From contig NZ_UFQB01000001.1 of assembly GCF_900496965.1 (NCBI RefSeq), forward strand, positions 186,001 to 250,000: 64,000 nucleotides of DNA. The letters run 5' to 3'. This stretch comes from Achromobacter agilis (GTDB lineage Bacteria; Pseudomonadota; Gammaproteobacteria; Burkholderiales; Burkholderiaceae_B). The notes beneath the pieces were generated by a model that saw only the letters and a program-made list of their open reading frames with translations, made no database searches and had not been told where the DNA came from. The stretch's first letter is position 1, and every line of letters starts with the position of its first letter. This document shows, one piece after another, positions 1 through 8,304 of this stretch. The position numbers and the translations under genes were made by a program.

Positions 1-600
1 ATCTCCGGCGCCTGGGTGGACGAGGTGCGCGCCGCCATGCCCGAACTCCCGGCCGCGCTGCGCGCCCGCTTCGAGTCGGACTACGGCCTCACCGCCTACG
101 ACGCGGCCCAGCTCTCCGGCAGCCGCGGCCTGGCCGCGTACTTCGAGGCGGTGGCCCAGGCCCTGCCGGCTGGCCAGGCCAAGCTGGCGGCCAACTGGAT
201 CATGGGCGAAGTGGCCGCGACGCTGAACAAGGAAGAAAAGGACATCGCCGACTCGCCCGTGCAGGCGCCCGCCCTGGCAGCCCTGATCGGCCGCATCATC
301 GACGGCACCATCTCCAACAAGATCGCCCGTGAAGTGTTCGGCGCCATGTGGGCTGGCGAGCATGGCGGCCAGCCCGACGCCATCATCGAGGCGCGCGGCC
401 TGAAGCAGATCAGCGACACGGGCGCCATCGGCGCCATGATCGACGAAGTGCTGGCCGCCAACCCGGCCATCGTGGAAGAGTACCGGGCCGGCAAGCAGAA
501 GGCGTTCAACTCGCTGGTCGGCCAGATCATGAAGGCCGCGCGCGGCAAGGCCAACCCGCAGCAGGTAAATGAACTGCTGAAGCAAAAGCTGGACGCCTGA
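1..600 (+). CDS. gatB: Aspartyl/glutamyl-tRNA(Asn/Gln) amidotransferase subunit B, 3' part
   Basis: The open frame runs in from the left edge and stops at 600, so only the C-terminal ~199 residues of a protein usually ~480 long are visible. They match the helical tail and YqeY-like domain of GatB, including an [15 protein letters not shown] stretch typical of the family. GatB binds misacylated Glu-tRNA(Gln) or Asp-tRNA(Asn) and activates the acyl group for amidation within GatCAB in the cytoplasm. gatC and gatA would be expected to the left. A strong bidirectional hairpin follows the stop. The identification rests on recognising the tail alone, but that domain order is distinctive. Confidence 0.93.
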   Translation: MSGAWVDEVRAAMPELPAALRARFESDYGLTAYDAAQLSGSRGLAAYFEAVAQALPAGQAKLAANWIMGEVAATLNKEEKDIADSPVQAPALAALIGRIIDGTISNKIAREVFGAMWAGEHGGQPDAIIEARGLKQISDTGAIGAMIDEVLAANPAIVEEYRAGKQKAFNSLVGQIMKAARGKANPQQVNELLKQKLDA

Positions 601-625
601 CGCAGTCCACGGGCAATCCGCCTGA

Positions 626-669
626 CAAAAAGAAGCCGCGGACACCAATGTGCTGCGGCTTCTTTTTTT
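626..669. terminator. Bidirectional intrinsic terminator between gatB and pyrE
   Basis: The arms agaagccgc (631-639) and gcggcttct (655-663) form a 9-bp stem. An A-run lies on the left and a run of seven T on the right, so it can terminate both the rightward gatB transcript and the leftward pyrE transcript. Confidence 0.88.
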
Positions 670-698
670 GCCCGGGATGCCCGGGCGACCTTGCCTGC

Positions 699-1385
699 TT
701 ACTTGACGCCGTACTTCGTCCGGTAGGCCAGCACGGCATCGCGGTGCTCGCCGAAAGCGGCGTCGTCCTGCAGCAGGGCCAGGATGTCCGACAGCGAGGC
801 AATCGAAACCACCGGGATGCCATAGGTCTTCGCCACGTCCTGCACGGCGGAGTGCGCCGACAGGGCGTCGTCCGGGCCCGCGCGCTCCATGCGGTCCATG
901 GCGATCAGCACGGCGGCCGGCTCGGCGCCCGCGGCACGGATGATTTCCACCGATTCGCGCACCGACGTGCCCGCGGTGATCACGTCGTCGATGATGACGA
1001 CCTTGCCCTGCAGCGGCGCGCCCACCAGCGTGCCGCCTTCGCCATGGTCCTTGGCTTCCTTGCGGTTGTACGCGAAGGGCACGTCGCCGCGGCCCTGCAT
1101 GTCAGGATGGCCGGCCAGCGCGATCGCCGTTGCCGTGGCCAGCGGGATACCCTTGTAGGCCGGCCCGAAGAGCATATCGAACGCCACGCCCGAATCCAGC
1201 AGCGCCTGGGCGTAGAACTGCGCCAGCGCGCCGACCGAGCGGCCGCTGTTGAACAGGCCCGCGTTAAAGAAATAGGGACTCATGCGGCCCGACTTGACCT
1301 TGAAGCTGCCGAATCGCAGCACGCCCTCGTTCAGGGCGAAGCGGACGAAATCGAGGGCGGTGGCGGAGGAATGGGCGGCGGGCAT
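699..1385 (-). CDS. pyrE: Orotate phosphoribosyltransferase
   Basis: Transfers the phosphoribosyl group of PRPP to orotate to make OMP in de novo pyrimidine synthesis. The PRPP-binding signature [13 protein letters not shown] is at residues 129-141, and the flexible catalytic loop with [11 protein letters not shown] is at 108-118. I chose the ATG at 1385 (228 residues), which puts the N-terminus close to that of E. coli PyrE (213 aa). An in-frame ATG at 1409 would add eight residues. Neither start has a clear Shine-Dalgarno, so the start is uncertain. It is convergent with gatB and divergent from the exonuclease III gene. Confidence 0.95.
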   Translation of the reverse strand: MPAAHSSATALDFVRFALNEGVLRFGSFKVKSGRMSPYFFNAGLFNSGRSVGALAQFYAQALLDSGVAFDMLFGPAYKGIPLATATAIALAGHPDMQGRGDVPFAYNRKEAKDHGEGGTLVGAPLQGKVVIIDDVITAGTSVRESVEIIRAAGAEPAAVLIAMDRMERAGPDDALSAHSAVQDVAKTYGIPVVSIASLSDILALLQDDAAFGEHRDAVLAYRTKYGVK

Positions 1386-1516
1386 GCGAGAGAATCCAGT
1401 AGATGGCAAACGCAGGCATTTTATCCGCTGTCAGGGCTTTTCCCGGGCAGCGGTGCCGAGTCGGTTAAATTCCTGGCATTGTCCGGCCTTCGCGGCCGCC
1501 CTACAGGAGTCTCGCT

Positions 1517-2305
1517 TTGCTGCGCATCACGTCTATCAATCTCAACGGAATCCGGTCCGCCTTCCGCAAGGGCCTGCAACCCTGGATGGAGAAGCATGCC
1601 GCGGACGTGCTTTGCCTGCAGGAAATCAAGATTGCCCATGACGACCTGACCGAAGACCTGCGCCATCCCCCCGGCTATACCGGCCACTTCCACCATGCGG
1701 TCAAAAAAGGCTACAGCGGTGTCGGCATCTACCTGCGCAATGCGGCCGAACGCGTGAACACCGGCCTGGGCTGCGAGGAATTCGATCCCGAGGGCCGCAT
1801 CATCCGCGCCGACTGGAAGAACCTGTCGGTGATCAGCGCCTACCTGCCGTCGGGCTCCAGCGGCGACGAACGGCAGCAGGCGAAGTACCGCTTTCTGGAC
1901 CGTTTCGGTCCCTGGATCGACGGCCTGATGCACGAACACCGGACCACCGGCCGCGAGTTCATCATTTGCGGCGACTGGAACATCGCCCACAAGGAAATCG
2001 ACCTGAAGAACTGGAAGGGCAACCTGAAGAATTCAGGCTTCCTGCCGGAAGAGCGCGCCTGGCTCACCGACGTCTTCGACAAGCGCGGCTTCGTGGACGT
2101 GTTCCGCACCATCGACGACCGGCCCGACCAATACACCTGGTGGAGCAACCGCGGCCAGGCCTGGGCAAAGAACGTCGGGTGGCGCATCGACTACCAGATC
2201 GCGACGCCCGGCATCGCGGCGAAGGCCCGCAACGTCGCCATCTACAAGGACGAACGCTTCTCGGACCACGCCCCGCTGACGATCGACTACGACGCCGAAC
2301 TCTGA
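1517..2305 (+). CDS. xth: Exodeoxyribonuclease III (AP endonuclease)
   Basis: A 262-residue EEP-fold nuclease that cleaves at abasic sites and degrades 3' ends in base-excision repair. Visible catalytic landmarks are N8, the LQEIK motif with metal-binding E36, GDWN with D153 and N155, D225, and the terminal SDHAP with D250 and H251. The start is a TTG, chosen because AGGAG (1505-1509) sits 7 bases upstream and the N-terminus MLRITSINLNG matches the family exactly. The last 19 bases overlap the 3' end of the convergent LysR gene. Confidence 0.93.
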   Translation: MLRITSINLNGIRSAFRKGLQPWMEKHAADVLCLQEIKIAHDDLTEDLRHPPGYTGHFHHAVKKGYSGVGIYLRNAAERVNTGLGCEEFDPEGRIIRADWKNLSVISAYLPSGSSGDERQQAKYRFLDRFGPWIDGLMHEHRTTGREFIICGDWNIAHKEIDLKNWKGNLKNSGFLPEERAWLTDVFDKRGFVDVFRTIDDRPDQYTWWSNRGQAWAKNVGWRIDYQIATPGIAAKARNVAIYKDERFSDHAPLTIDYDAEL

Positions 2306-3207
2306 TCCGGCGCGGGCCCGGTGGCCGCGGCATCGCGCAGCGACGCGGCCGCCTCCCGCCTCAGCCAGCCCAGGAACGCCGCCGCCCGGGGATCCTCCGC
2401 GCAGGGCCGGGGCGACAGCAGGAAATAGGCCGAGCCGTCCCTGGCGAAACCGCAAGGCGCCGCCAGGCGGCGGTCGCGCACGGCGTCGCATGCCATCAGC
2501 GCGGACCCGATCGCCACCCCCAGCCCCGCCGCGGCCGCCTGCAGGCTCAGGTAGAAATGCTCGTAGACCGGCCCGGTACGCTTCGGCGGTTTCCTGCCCG
2601 AAGCCTGGGACCATTGCCGCCAAGCTCGCGGCCGCGTCGCGCTGCCGAGCGCGGGCAGGCCGTCCCAGACGTCGCCCGCTGCGGCGCCGAGCAGGCCCGG
2701 CCGGCATACCGGCCCCGTCCATTCCTCGCACACCCGCTCGGCATGCATGGCCGCCTCCCACTCGAAATCATTGCGGCGCAGCGCCACGTCCACGCCCTGG
2801 GCTGCGAAATCCAGGGGGCCGCCAGCCGCGTACAGGTGTACCTGCACGCCGGGATGGGCACGCTGGAAATCCGGCAGCCGCGGGATCAACCACATCATGG
2901 CGATCGTCGGTTCGCAGGACAGCACCAGCGGCGCGTCGGCCGCCGGCTGGCGCAGCTTCGCCAGGCCGGACGCCAGCTGCTCGAACAGAGCGCGGGTCAG
3001 GTCGTGCAGCTGGCGGCCCTGATCGGTCAGGAAAACACCCCTATTACGCCGTTCGAACAAGGCCATCCCCAGACTCTCCTCGAGCAACCGGATCTGCCGG
3101 CTGACGGCGCCGTGCGTCACATGCAACGCTTCGGCGGCCTTGCCGAATGCCTGATGGCGGGCAGCGGCATCGAAAACCCGCAGAGTGTTGAGAGGCGGCA
3201 GTTTCAT
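2287..3207 (-). CDS. LysR-type regulator, GcvA-like subgroup
   Basis: A 306-residue LysR regulator. The N-terminal winged helix (LPPLNTLRVFDAAARHQAFGK..., residues ~4-64) has the 'LPPLN-LR-F-AAAR' signature of GcvA-like proteins; the rest is a periplasmic-binding-protein-like effector domain. I start at the ATG at 3207, where family homology begins; the frame stays open upstream to 3279 without homology. It is divergent from the RhtB/LysE exporter at 3315 across 107 bp, so it probably controls that exporter and itself. The effector is unknown. Confidence 0.85.
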   Translation of the reverse strand: MKLPPLNTLRVFDAAARHQAFGKAAEALHVTHGAVSRQIRLLEESLGMALFERRNRGVFLTDQGRQLHDLTRALFEQLASGLAKLRQPAADAPLVLSCEPTIAMMWLIPRLPDFQRAHPGVQVHLYAAGGPLDFAAQGVDVALRRNDFEWEAAMHAERVCEEWTGPVCRPGLLGAAAGDVWDGLPALGSATRPRAWRQWSQASGRKPPKRTGPVYEHFYLSLQAAAAGLGVAIGSALMACDAVRDRRLAAPCGFARDGSAYFLLSPRPCAEDPRAAAFLGWLRREAAASLRDAAATGPAPDQSSAS

Positions 3208-3314
3208 GGCGATCTGTGACTTTTCTTGACGGATATCAGCCATTAAAAATCGTTTTTGCGGCAGACGCCACCTGCCCACAATGCCGGCTCCGTCTCCCTG
3301 CTCGCCGCCTCGCC

Positions 3315-3926
3315 ATGACTGAACTGATCGCCGTCGCCGTCATCACCCTCCTCGCCGTCATCAGCCCCGGACCGGACTTCGCCATGGTGACGCGCTACAG
3401 CTACCTGTTCGGCCGGCACACCGGCCTGACCTGCGCCGCCGGCATCGCGCTGGGCGTGCAGGTGCACGTGTTCTATACGATGTTCGGCGTGAGCCTGCTG
3501 GCCCGCTACGCGCAGCCCGTGCTGCAGGGCATCAAGCTGGCGGGCGCCAGTTATCTGGTCTACATGGGGTGGAAGACCTTCTTCAACCGCGCGCCGGTCG
3601 ACCGCGACCGCTCCGCCCGCCCCGCGATCTCGGGCTGGCAGGCGTTCCGTAGCGGCTTTCTGACGAACGCCCTCAATCCCAAGACCACGCTGTTCGTGGT
3701 CAGCACCTATACGCAGCTGGTATCGCCTGGCACGCCCTTGGGCATGCAGTTCGGCTACGGCCTGTTCATGTCGCTCGCGCACTGGGCCTGGTTCAGTATC
3801 GTCGCCTGGTCGATCTCGTCGCCGCTGCTGCGCCGGACCCTGCTGGACCACCAAAGAACGGCAGACCGTGTGGTGGGAGCCGTCCTGATGGCCTTGGGCG
3901 GCGCCCTGGCGGTTGCGCAGGTATGA
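3315..3926 (+). CDS. LysE/RhtB-family amino-acid exporter
   Basis: A 203-residue inner-membrane protein with about six hydrophobic segments. The family hallmark ISPGPDFAMVTRYS is near residues 15-28, with an FLTNALNPKTTLFV segment in the middle. RhtB-type proteins export homoserine, threonine or related amino acids; substrate cannot be told here. The ATG at 3315 starts directly at family homology; the frame remains open upstream to 3216, but that part has no resemblance to the family. The neighbouring divergent LysR gene is the likely regulator. Confidence 0.85.
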   Translation: MTELIAVAVITLLAVISPGPDFAMVTRYSYLFGRHTGLTCAAGIALGVQVHVFYTMFGVSLLARYAQPVLQGIKLAGASYLVYMGWKTFFNRAPVDRDRSARPAISGWQAFRSGFLTNALNPKTTLFVVSTYTQLVSPGTPLGMQFGYGLFMSLAHWAWFSIVAWSISSPLLRRTLLDHQRTADRVVGAVLMALGGALAVAQV

Positions 3927-4229
3927 ACTGTTGCCGCAGCGTGACTTTTCTCAAATAAATAATTGGGGACTTATTAAGGCAAACCATCGATCCAATCGAT
4001 GTCCGGAACCCCTCCTGCGACCCATTTTCCCCCCTAGCATCCGCACGCGGCCCTGCAAGCTCCTCTGGCAATAAATTGGGGACATATTAATTTCCCCAGA
4101 GAATCTACATTTATCTGTCGGATTTCGGCCTTCTTTTATCGAAAACCTGTCCCTTCCGCTCAAATACGTCCCTAATTATAGGACCGAAAAAAGAGCTTTG
4201 ATATCAAGGTGATGGCGGACTTTCCGTCT
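3927..4229. other. Intergenic region with short repeated motifs, no gene seen
   Basis: The stretch before the gdhA promoter is visibly more AT-rich than its surroundings. It carries three copies of a GGGAC-containing motif (listed separately) and a small dyad, catcgat/atcgatg, at 3985-4001. The open frames crossing it have no recognisable protein features. It may be the worn remains of a small mobile element, but no transposase reading frame is left. Confidence 0.5.
3957..4178. repeat. Three copies of an aattRGGGACNTATT motif
   Basis: Copy 1 is aaataattggggacttatta (3957-3976). Copy 2 is aaattggggacatattaattt (4073-4093). Copy 3, inverted, is aaatacgtccctaatta (4162-4178), whose complement reads taattagggacgtattt. 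Copies 1 and 3 face each other and bracket about 220 bp. The arrangement resembles the ends of a degenerate element; function is unknown. Confidence 0.6.
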
Positions 4230-4259
4230 TTGCGCAGGGCAACAATTTAGCCCTACAAT
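4230..4259 (+). promoter_or_regulatory. Candidate sigma-70 promoter of gdhA
   Basis: TTGCGC (4230-4235), an 18-base spacer and TACAAT (4254-4259) give a plausible promoter with transcription starting near 4266. The -35 match is moderate. If it is correct, the NtrC-like boxes just downstream cover the start point. Confidence 0.5.
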
Positions 4260-4261
4260 TC

Positions 4262-4299
4262 CGCACCATACAGGTGCGCCCTTGCACCAAAACCGTGTT
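4262..4299. promoter_or_regulatory. Two tandem NtrC-like boxes at the gdhA promoter
   Basis: Box 1 (4262-4278) reads cGCACC-atACa-GGTGCg, matching 10 of the 12 fixed bases of the NtrC consensus TGCACY-N5-GGTGCA. Box 2 (4283-4299) has a perfect left half TGCACC and a degraded right half CGTGTT. Their centres are 21 bp apart, i.e. two helical turns. No sigma-54 -24/-12 element lies between the boxes and the gene, so repression or anti-activation at a sigma-70 promoter is more likely than classical NtrC activation. Confidence 0.62.
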
Positions 4300-4355
4300 T
4301 TTTGCGCCCCAATCCGGCGCAGCCCGCACCTATTCGAAGCACCCCCGAGGAGATC

Positions 4356-5702
4356 ATGTTGAAAGTGCAGAGTCTGGACGACTTCCTGCGTGGCGTCGCC
4401 GCGCGCGACCCGCAACAGCCTGAATTCATGCAAGCCGTCCAGGAGGTGATGCTGAGCCTGTGGCCCTTCATCGAGAAGCACCCCCACTACGCTGAGCACG
4501 CCCTGCTCGAGCGCCTGGTGGAGCCGGAACGCGTGATCCAGTTCCGCGTGTGCTGGACCGATGATCAGGGCCGCGCCCAGGTCAACCGCGCTTTCCGCAT
4601 CCAGCACAGCTCCGCCATCGGCCCGTTCAAGGGCGGTATGCGCTTCCACCCGTCGGTGAACCTATCCATCCTGAAGTTCCTGGCCTTCGAACAGACCTTG
4701 AAGAACTCGCTGACCACGCTCCCCATGGGCGGCGGCAAAGGCGGCTCGGACTTCGACCCCAAGGGCAAGTCCGACGCTGAAGTCATGCGTTTCTGCCAGG
4801 CCCTGATGATCGAGCTCTACCGCCACCTGGGTCCGGACACCGACGTGCCGGCCGGCGATATCGGCGTGGGCGCGCGCGAAGTCGGCTTCATGGCCGGCAT
4901 GATGAAGAAGCTGTCCAATTCGACCGCCAGCGTGTTTACCGGCAAGGGCCTGACGTTCGGCGGTAGCCTGATCCGCCCCGAAGCCACCGGCTACGGTACC
5001 GTCTACTTCGCCGAAGAAATGCTTAAGCGCGTGGGCCGCTCCTTCGATGGCCTGCGCGTCTCCGTTTCGGGTTCCGGCAACGTCGCGCAATACGCGATCG
5101 AGAAAGCCATGGCGCTGGGCGCCAAGGTCGTCACCGTGTCGGATTCGAACGGCACCGTCGTGGACGAAGACGGCTTCACCCACGAAAAGCTGGTCGCGCT
5201 GATGCACATCAAGAACGACCTGCGCGGCCGTCTGGACACCTACGCGCGCCAATTCGGCCTGAAGTACGAAGAAGGCAAGCGTCCGTGGCACGTGCCCGTG
5301 GATGTGGCCCTGCCCTGCGCCACCCAGAACGAGCTGGAACTGGCCGATGCGCAAACGCTGATCAAGAACGGTGTGCTCTGCGTCGCCGAAGGCGCCAACA
5401 TGCCGGCCACGCTGGAGGCCGCCAAGGCCTTCATCGCCGCCCGCGTGCTGTACGCCCCGGGCAAGGCCAGCAACGCCGGCGGCGTGGCCGTATCGGGCCT
5501 GGAAATGGCCCAGAACTCGGCTCGCCTGTCTTGGACCCGCGAGGAAGTCGACACCCGCCTGCATGCCATCATGCGCGACATCCACGAAAACTGCGTGCGC
5601 CACGGCCACACCGAGCGCGAATACGTGAACTACCTGGACGGCGCCAACATCGCCGGTTTCGTGAAGGTGGCTGACGCGATGCGTCAGCAGGGGCTGTATT
5701 AG
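4356..5702 (+). CDS. gdhA: NADP-specific glutamate dehydrogenase
   Basis: A 448-residue enzyme, nearly the same length as E. coli GdhA (447). It reductively aminates 2-oxoglutarate with ammonium and NADPH in the cytoplasm. The lysine-rich catalytic signature GGGKGGSDFDPKG is at 125-137 with catalytic K128, and the Rossmann loop GSGNVA is at 239-244. The ATG at 4356 is preceded by GAGGAGATC; the frame is open upstream to 4302, but homology begins here. Two tandem NtrC-like boxes upstream suggest nitrogen control. Two copies of a GC-rich palindromic repeat follow the stop. Confidence 0.96.
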   Translation: MLKVQSLDDFLRGVAARDPQQPEFMQAVQEVMLSLWPFIEKHPHYAEHALLERLVEPERVIQFRVCWTDDQGRAQVNRAFRIQHSSAIGPFKGGMRFHPSVNLSILKFLAFEQTLKNSLTTLPMGGGKGGSDFDPKGKSDAEVMRFCQALMIELYRHLGPDTDVPAGDIGVGAREVGFMAGMMKKLSNSTASVFTGKGLTFGGSLIRPEATGYGTVYFAEEMLKRVGRSFDGLRVSVSGSGNVAQYAIEKAMALGAKVVTVSDSNGTVVDEDGFTHEKLVALMHIKNDLRGRLDTYARQFGLKYEEGKRPWHVPVDVALPCATQNELELADAQTLIKNGVLCVAEGANMPATLEAAKAFIAARVLYAPGKASNAGGVAVSGLEMAQNSARLSWTREEVDTRLHAIMRDIHENCVRHGHTEREYVNYLDGANIAGFVKVADAMRQQGLY

Positions 5703-5703
5703 T

Positions 5704-5847
5704 CCCCCCCCGAAGCGCCGGAGGCGCTTCCCCCCCAGGGGGGCGCCGCTGCGGACCGGGAGAAAGGACCCACCCCCGAAGCGCTATGCGCTTCCCCCTC
5801 AAGGGGGCGCCGCTGCGGACCGGCAAAGCCGGCTCCGCGCGGCTGCG
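5704..5847. repeat. GC-rich palindromic repeat, copies 1 and 2
   Basis: Copy 1 (5704-5760) and copy 2 (5773-5847) share a layout: CCCCCGAAGCGC, a hairpin loop, GCGCTTCCCCC, then GGGGGCGCCGCTGCGGACCGG. In copy 2 this continues to a ccggcaaagccgg hairpin and TCCGCGCGG. Each copy can fold into two or three adjacent stem-loops. Further copies are at 10739, 21583 and 23166, all just after coding regions. They may limit read-through or protect mRNA 3' ends. Confidence 0.85.
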
Positions 5848-5943
5848 ATTGGGGGGCCTGCTTTATTTTGGACGGATTTGCCTTGTTGGCAGGAATCCGT
5901 TTGAGCTCGTCTGGCCGGTTTGCCGGTCCTTTCAGGTGAGGCG

Positions 5944-5963
5944 CCCGCGCCTTCAGGCGCGGG
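5944..5963. terminator. Hairpin downstream of the PCuAC gene
   Basis: cccgcgcc (5944-5951), loop ttca, and ggcgcggg (5956-5963) form a perfect 8-bp stem just past the stop of the leftward copper-chaperone gene. There is no T-run on either side, so intrinsic termination is uncertain. Confidence 0.4.
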
Positions 5964-5976
5964 CAGCTCTTGGCGC

Positions 5977-6477
5977 TTAGTGCTTCATCGCGCCATGGTT
6001 CATGCCGCCGTGGCTCATGCCCGGGTTATGCGACGCGGGCTTGACCTTGAATTGCACGGCGACCTCGCCGGCCTTTTCGAATTTCAGCGTGGCCGGGACC
6101 GTGCCACCTTCGGCGAACGGGGCCTTCAGCTTGATGAACATGACGTGGTAGCCGCCCGGGCTCAGCTTGACTTCGGTATCGGCCGGCAAGGCAATGCCGC
6201 CTTCCACCTGACGCATCTTCGACACGCCGTTCTCGGTCTGCACCGTATGCAGTTCGACGCGTTCGGCCGCGTCCGACGTGACCGACAGCAGGCGGTCCTC
6301 GGCCTTGGCGTCGTTATCGATATCCATATACCCCGCGCCATTGGATTGGCCCGGCGCCGAGGCGCGCACCCAGAGATCGTCGACCTCGACCTGGCCAACC
6401 TTGTAGTCCTTCGCCCAAGCCGTTCCGGCCGTGCACAGGCCCAACGCGGCAATGACAGCGAATTTGCGGATGTTCAT
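5977..6477 (-). CDS. Periplasmic copper chaperone PCuAC
   Basis: A 166-residue secreted protein with a signal peptide ending near TAWA (residue 22). The Cu(I)-binding motif of this family is present as H77, M88, H111 and M113 (H-x10-M-x22-H-x-M). An extra Met/His-rich tail (HNPGMSHGGMNHGAMKH) is probably a second copper site. PCuAC proteins deliver copper to the CuA or CuB centre of cytochrome oxidases. No Sco or oxidase gene is adjacent. It sits downstream of, and on the same strand as, argP, 19 bp away. Confidence 0.9.
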   Translation of the reverse strand: MNIRKFAVIAALGLCTAGTAWAKDYKVGQVEVDDLWVRASAPGQSNGAGYMDIDNDAKAEDRLLSVTSDAAERVELHTVQTENGVSKMRQVEGGIALPADTEVKLSPGGYHVMFIKLKAPFAEGGTVPATLKFEKAGEVAVQFKVKPASHNPGMSHGGMNHGAMKH

Positions 6478-6496
6478 GGGTTGTTCTCCTAAGGGG

Positions 6497-7396
6497 TTAA
6501 CGCCGCCGGACCAGGCTGCGGGCGGCTGACAAAACCGAATCGGTCAGGGCTTCCATCGCTTCGGAGTTTACTCGCCAATGCTGCCAATACAGCGGCACAT
6601 CCTCCCATGCGCGCCCCCGAAGCAGCATCAGCTGACCTGCGTCAAGATGCTCCTGCACCAGCGGCAGCGGATTCATGGTCCAGCCCAGGCCACCCAGCGT
6701 GGCCTGCACGAAGGCACGGGTGGAAGGCACCCACCAGACGGGCGGCTGCCAGGGCACGGGGTCCGAGATCTTGTGCGCGAACCGGGCCTGCAAGGCGTCC
6801 TTGCGGTTGAACACCAACACCGGGGCCTGCGCCAGCGTTTGCGCGTTCACGCCCTGCGAGAAATGGCGCTTGTGAAAGGCCGGCGTGCAGGTGGCCACGT
6901 AGCGCATGCTGCCCAGCGCATGGATCCGGCAGCCCTGGACCGGCTCCGCCAGCGCGGTCACGGCGCCCAGCACCGACCCGTTGCGCAGCAGGGCGGCGGT
7001 ATGGTCCTGGTCTTCCGATTGCAGGTCCAGCGTAGCGCGGGTGCGCGCCGAGAACTGCACGGCCGCCTCCACGAACCAGGTTTCCAGGCTGTCGTGGTTG
7101 ACCGCCACGGGAATGCTGGCGTAGGGCACGTCGTCATCCGCCACGCCCAGCCGGTTCAGCGCGTCGTGCTCCAGCAGCGCGGTCTGCTCGGCCAACCGGA
7201 CCAGCACCTGGCCGTCGGCCGTGGCCGCCGCCGGCACCGTGCGCTGCACCAGCAGGCGGCCCATGCGGTCTTCCAGCGCCTTGATCCGTTGCGACACGGC
7301 GGACGGGGTGACGTTGAGCGACAGCGCCGCCCGCTCGAAACTGCCCTCGCGCACTACCGCAGCCAGGGCCCGCAGGTTCCCGTGATCGATCTTCAT
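6497..7396 (-). CDS. argP: LysR-type regulator ArgP (IciA)
   Basis: A 299-residue LysR regulator whose N-terminus (DHGNLRALAAVVREGSFERA) and HTH (LNVTPSAVSQRIKALE) match ArgP. In other proteobacteria ArgP senses arginine or lysine and drives expression of the ArgO/LysE exporter. Here a LysE/ArgO gene lies divergently at 7547 across 150 bp, the usual ArgP-ArgO pairing, which strongly supports the call. Confidence 0.88.
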   Translation of the reverse strand: MKIDHGNLRALAAVVREGSFERAALSLNVTPSAVSQRIKALEDRMGRLLVQRTVPAAATADGQVLVRLAEQTALLEHDALNRLGVADDDVPYASIPVAVNHDSLETWFVEAAVQFSARTRATLDLQSEDQDHTAALLRNGSVLGAVTALAEPVQGCRIHALGSMRYVATCTPAFHKRHFSQGVNAQTLAQAPVLVFNRKDALQARFAHKISDPVPWQPPVWWVPSTRAFVQATLGGLGWTMNPLPLVQEHLDAGQLMLLRGRAWEDVPLYWQHWRVNSEAMEALTDSVLSAARSLVRRR

Positions 7397-7445
7397 GAAA
7401 TTAGTTTTACTTAATATAGTGAAGAAAAATTAGCTTTAATTCATC
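7397..7445. promoter_or_regulatory. Candidate ArgP operator in the argP-argO intergenic region
   Basis: A sharply AT-rich block between the divergent genes contains the direct repeat AAATTAGNTTTA at 7398-7409 and 7427-7438, 29 bp apart, next to the argP start. Position and composition fit a LysR-type recognition site; the assignment is inferred from context. Confidence 0.45.
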
Positions 7446-7546
7446 TCCTTGGCAAGGGAAAATAGCGCATTGCCGGGCCTCCTCCCCCGCCCGGCGCCAA
7501 TATCGAAGCGCCGCCACAGGCGTAGCAGTCTTAAGGTGTTTGCGTC

Positions 7547-8179
7547 ATGTTCGCCACGTTGTCTTCCCCCCTTTTCTTCACTGCCTGGGCCAGCGGAACG
7601 GCCACCGGGCTGGGTCTGTTCGCCGTCGTGGGCGCGCAAAGCGCGTTCATCCTGCGCCAGGGCCTAATGCGCGCGCACCTGCTCAGCGTGGTCGCCATTT
7701 GCGCGCTGATCGACGCCGTCTTCATCTTCGCCAGCGTCTCCGGCCTGCAGGCTCTCACGTCCTGGTTCCCCTGGCTGACGACCGCCGTACTGTGGTTCGG
7801 GGTCGCGTTCCTGTCCTGGTACGCCCTGCAATCGGCGCGCCGCGCCTGGACCGCCACGGGCGGGCTGGCCGCCGCGCGCGACGTGGTCCCCTCGCGCCGC
7901 GCCGCCATGCTGGGCGCGCTGGGCTTTTCGCTGTTGAACCCGCACTTCTGGCTGGACATGGTGGTGGTCGGTTCGCTGGCGCATGGTTTCGAGGACGCCC
8001 GCATGGCGTTCGCGGCCGGCGCGCTCACGGCCAGCCTGCTTTGGCTGGCCGTGCTGGGCATCGGCTCGCGCCTGTTCGCGCGCTTCTTCGCCAGCGCGTC
8101 GGCCTGGCGCGTGCTGGACGGCGTCATCGCCGTGGTCATGGCCGCGCTGGCCGTGAGCCTGGCGCTGAAAGGCGTATAG
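7547..8179 (+). CDS. argO: LysE/ArgO-type arginine/lysine exporter
   Basis: A 210-residue inner-membrane protein. The N-terminal segment GLGLFAVVGAQSAFILRQGL is the LysE/ArgO signature, and FSLLNPHFWLDMVVV is the conserved central motif. It is predicted to export basic amino acids when their cytoplasmic level is high. The start ATG at 7547 follows the AT-rich region shared with the divergent argP, its expected activator. The symbol argO is used by analogy; whether it exports arginine, lysine or both is not shown. Confidence 0.85.
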   Translation: MFATLSSPLFFTAWASGTATGLGLFAVVGAQSAFILRQGLMRAHLLSVVAICALIDAVFIFASVSGLQALTSWFPWLTTAVLWFGVAFLSWYALQSARRAWTATGGLAAARDVVPSRRAAMLGALGFSLLNPHFWLDMVVVGSLAHGFEDARMAFAAGALTASLLWLAVLGIGSRLFARFFASASAWRVLDGVIAVVMAALAVSLALKGV

Positions 8180-8258
8180 ACGCATCGGCCGGACGGCTGC
8201 CGGGCCGTGATCTCCCGGGCGCTCAGGCAGTACGGAGAAGCCCTGGAGCCGCTCTCCT

Positions 8259-8264
8259 TATAAT
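8259..8264 (+). promoter_or_regulatory. TATAAT -10 element before the LysR gene at 8305
   Basis: A perfect TATAAT lies 40 bases before the start codon, in a short intergenic region otherwise of high GC. No good -35 hexamer is visible at the usual spacing. Confidence 0.4.
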
Positions 8265-8304
8265 CGTCCCGTTGCCAATCCTTCGTCGGGCACCCCGGAC
8301 GATC

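Noticed and set aside
3728..3745. tggcacg sequence resembling a sigma-54 -24 element inside the RhtB exporter gene
   Set aside because: The -12 part reads TTGGG instead of TTGC, and it lies within coding sequence.
3951..4163. Short leftward open frame across the AT-rich island before gdhA
   Set aside because: No ribosome-binding site and no protein features; it overlaps the repeat copies.
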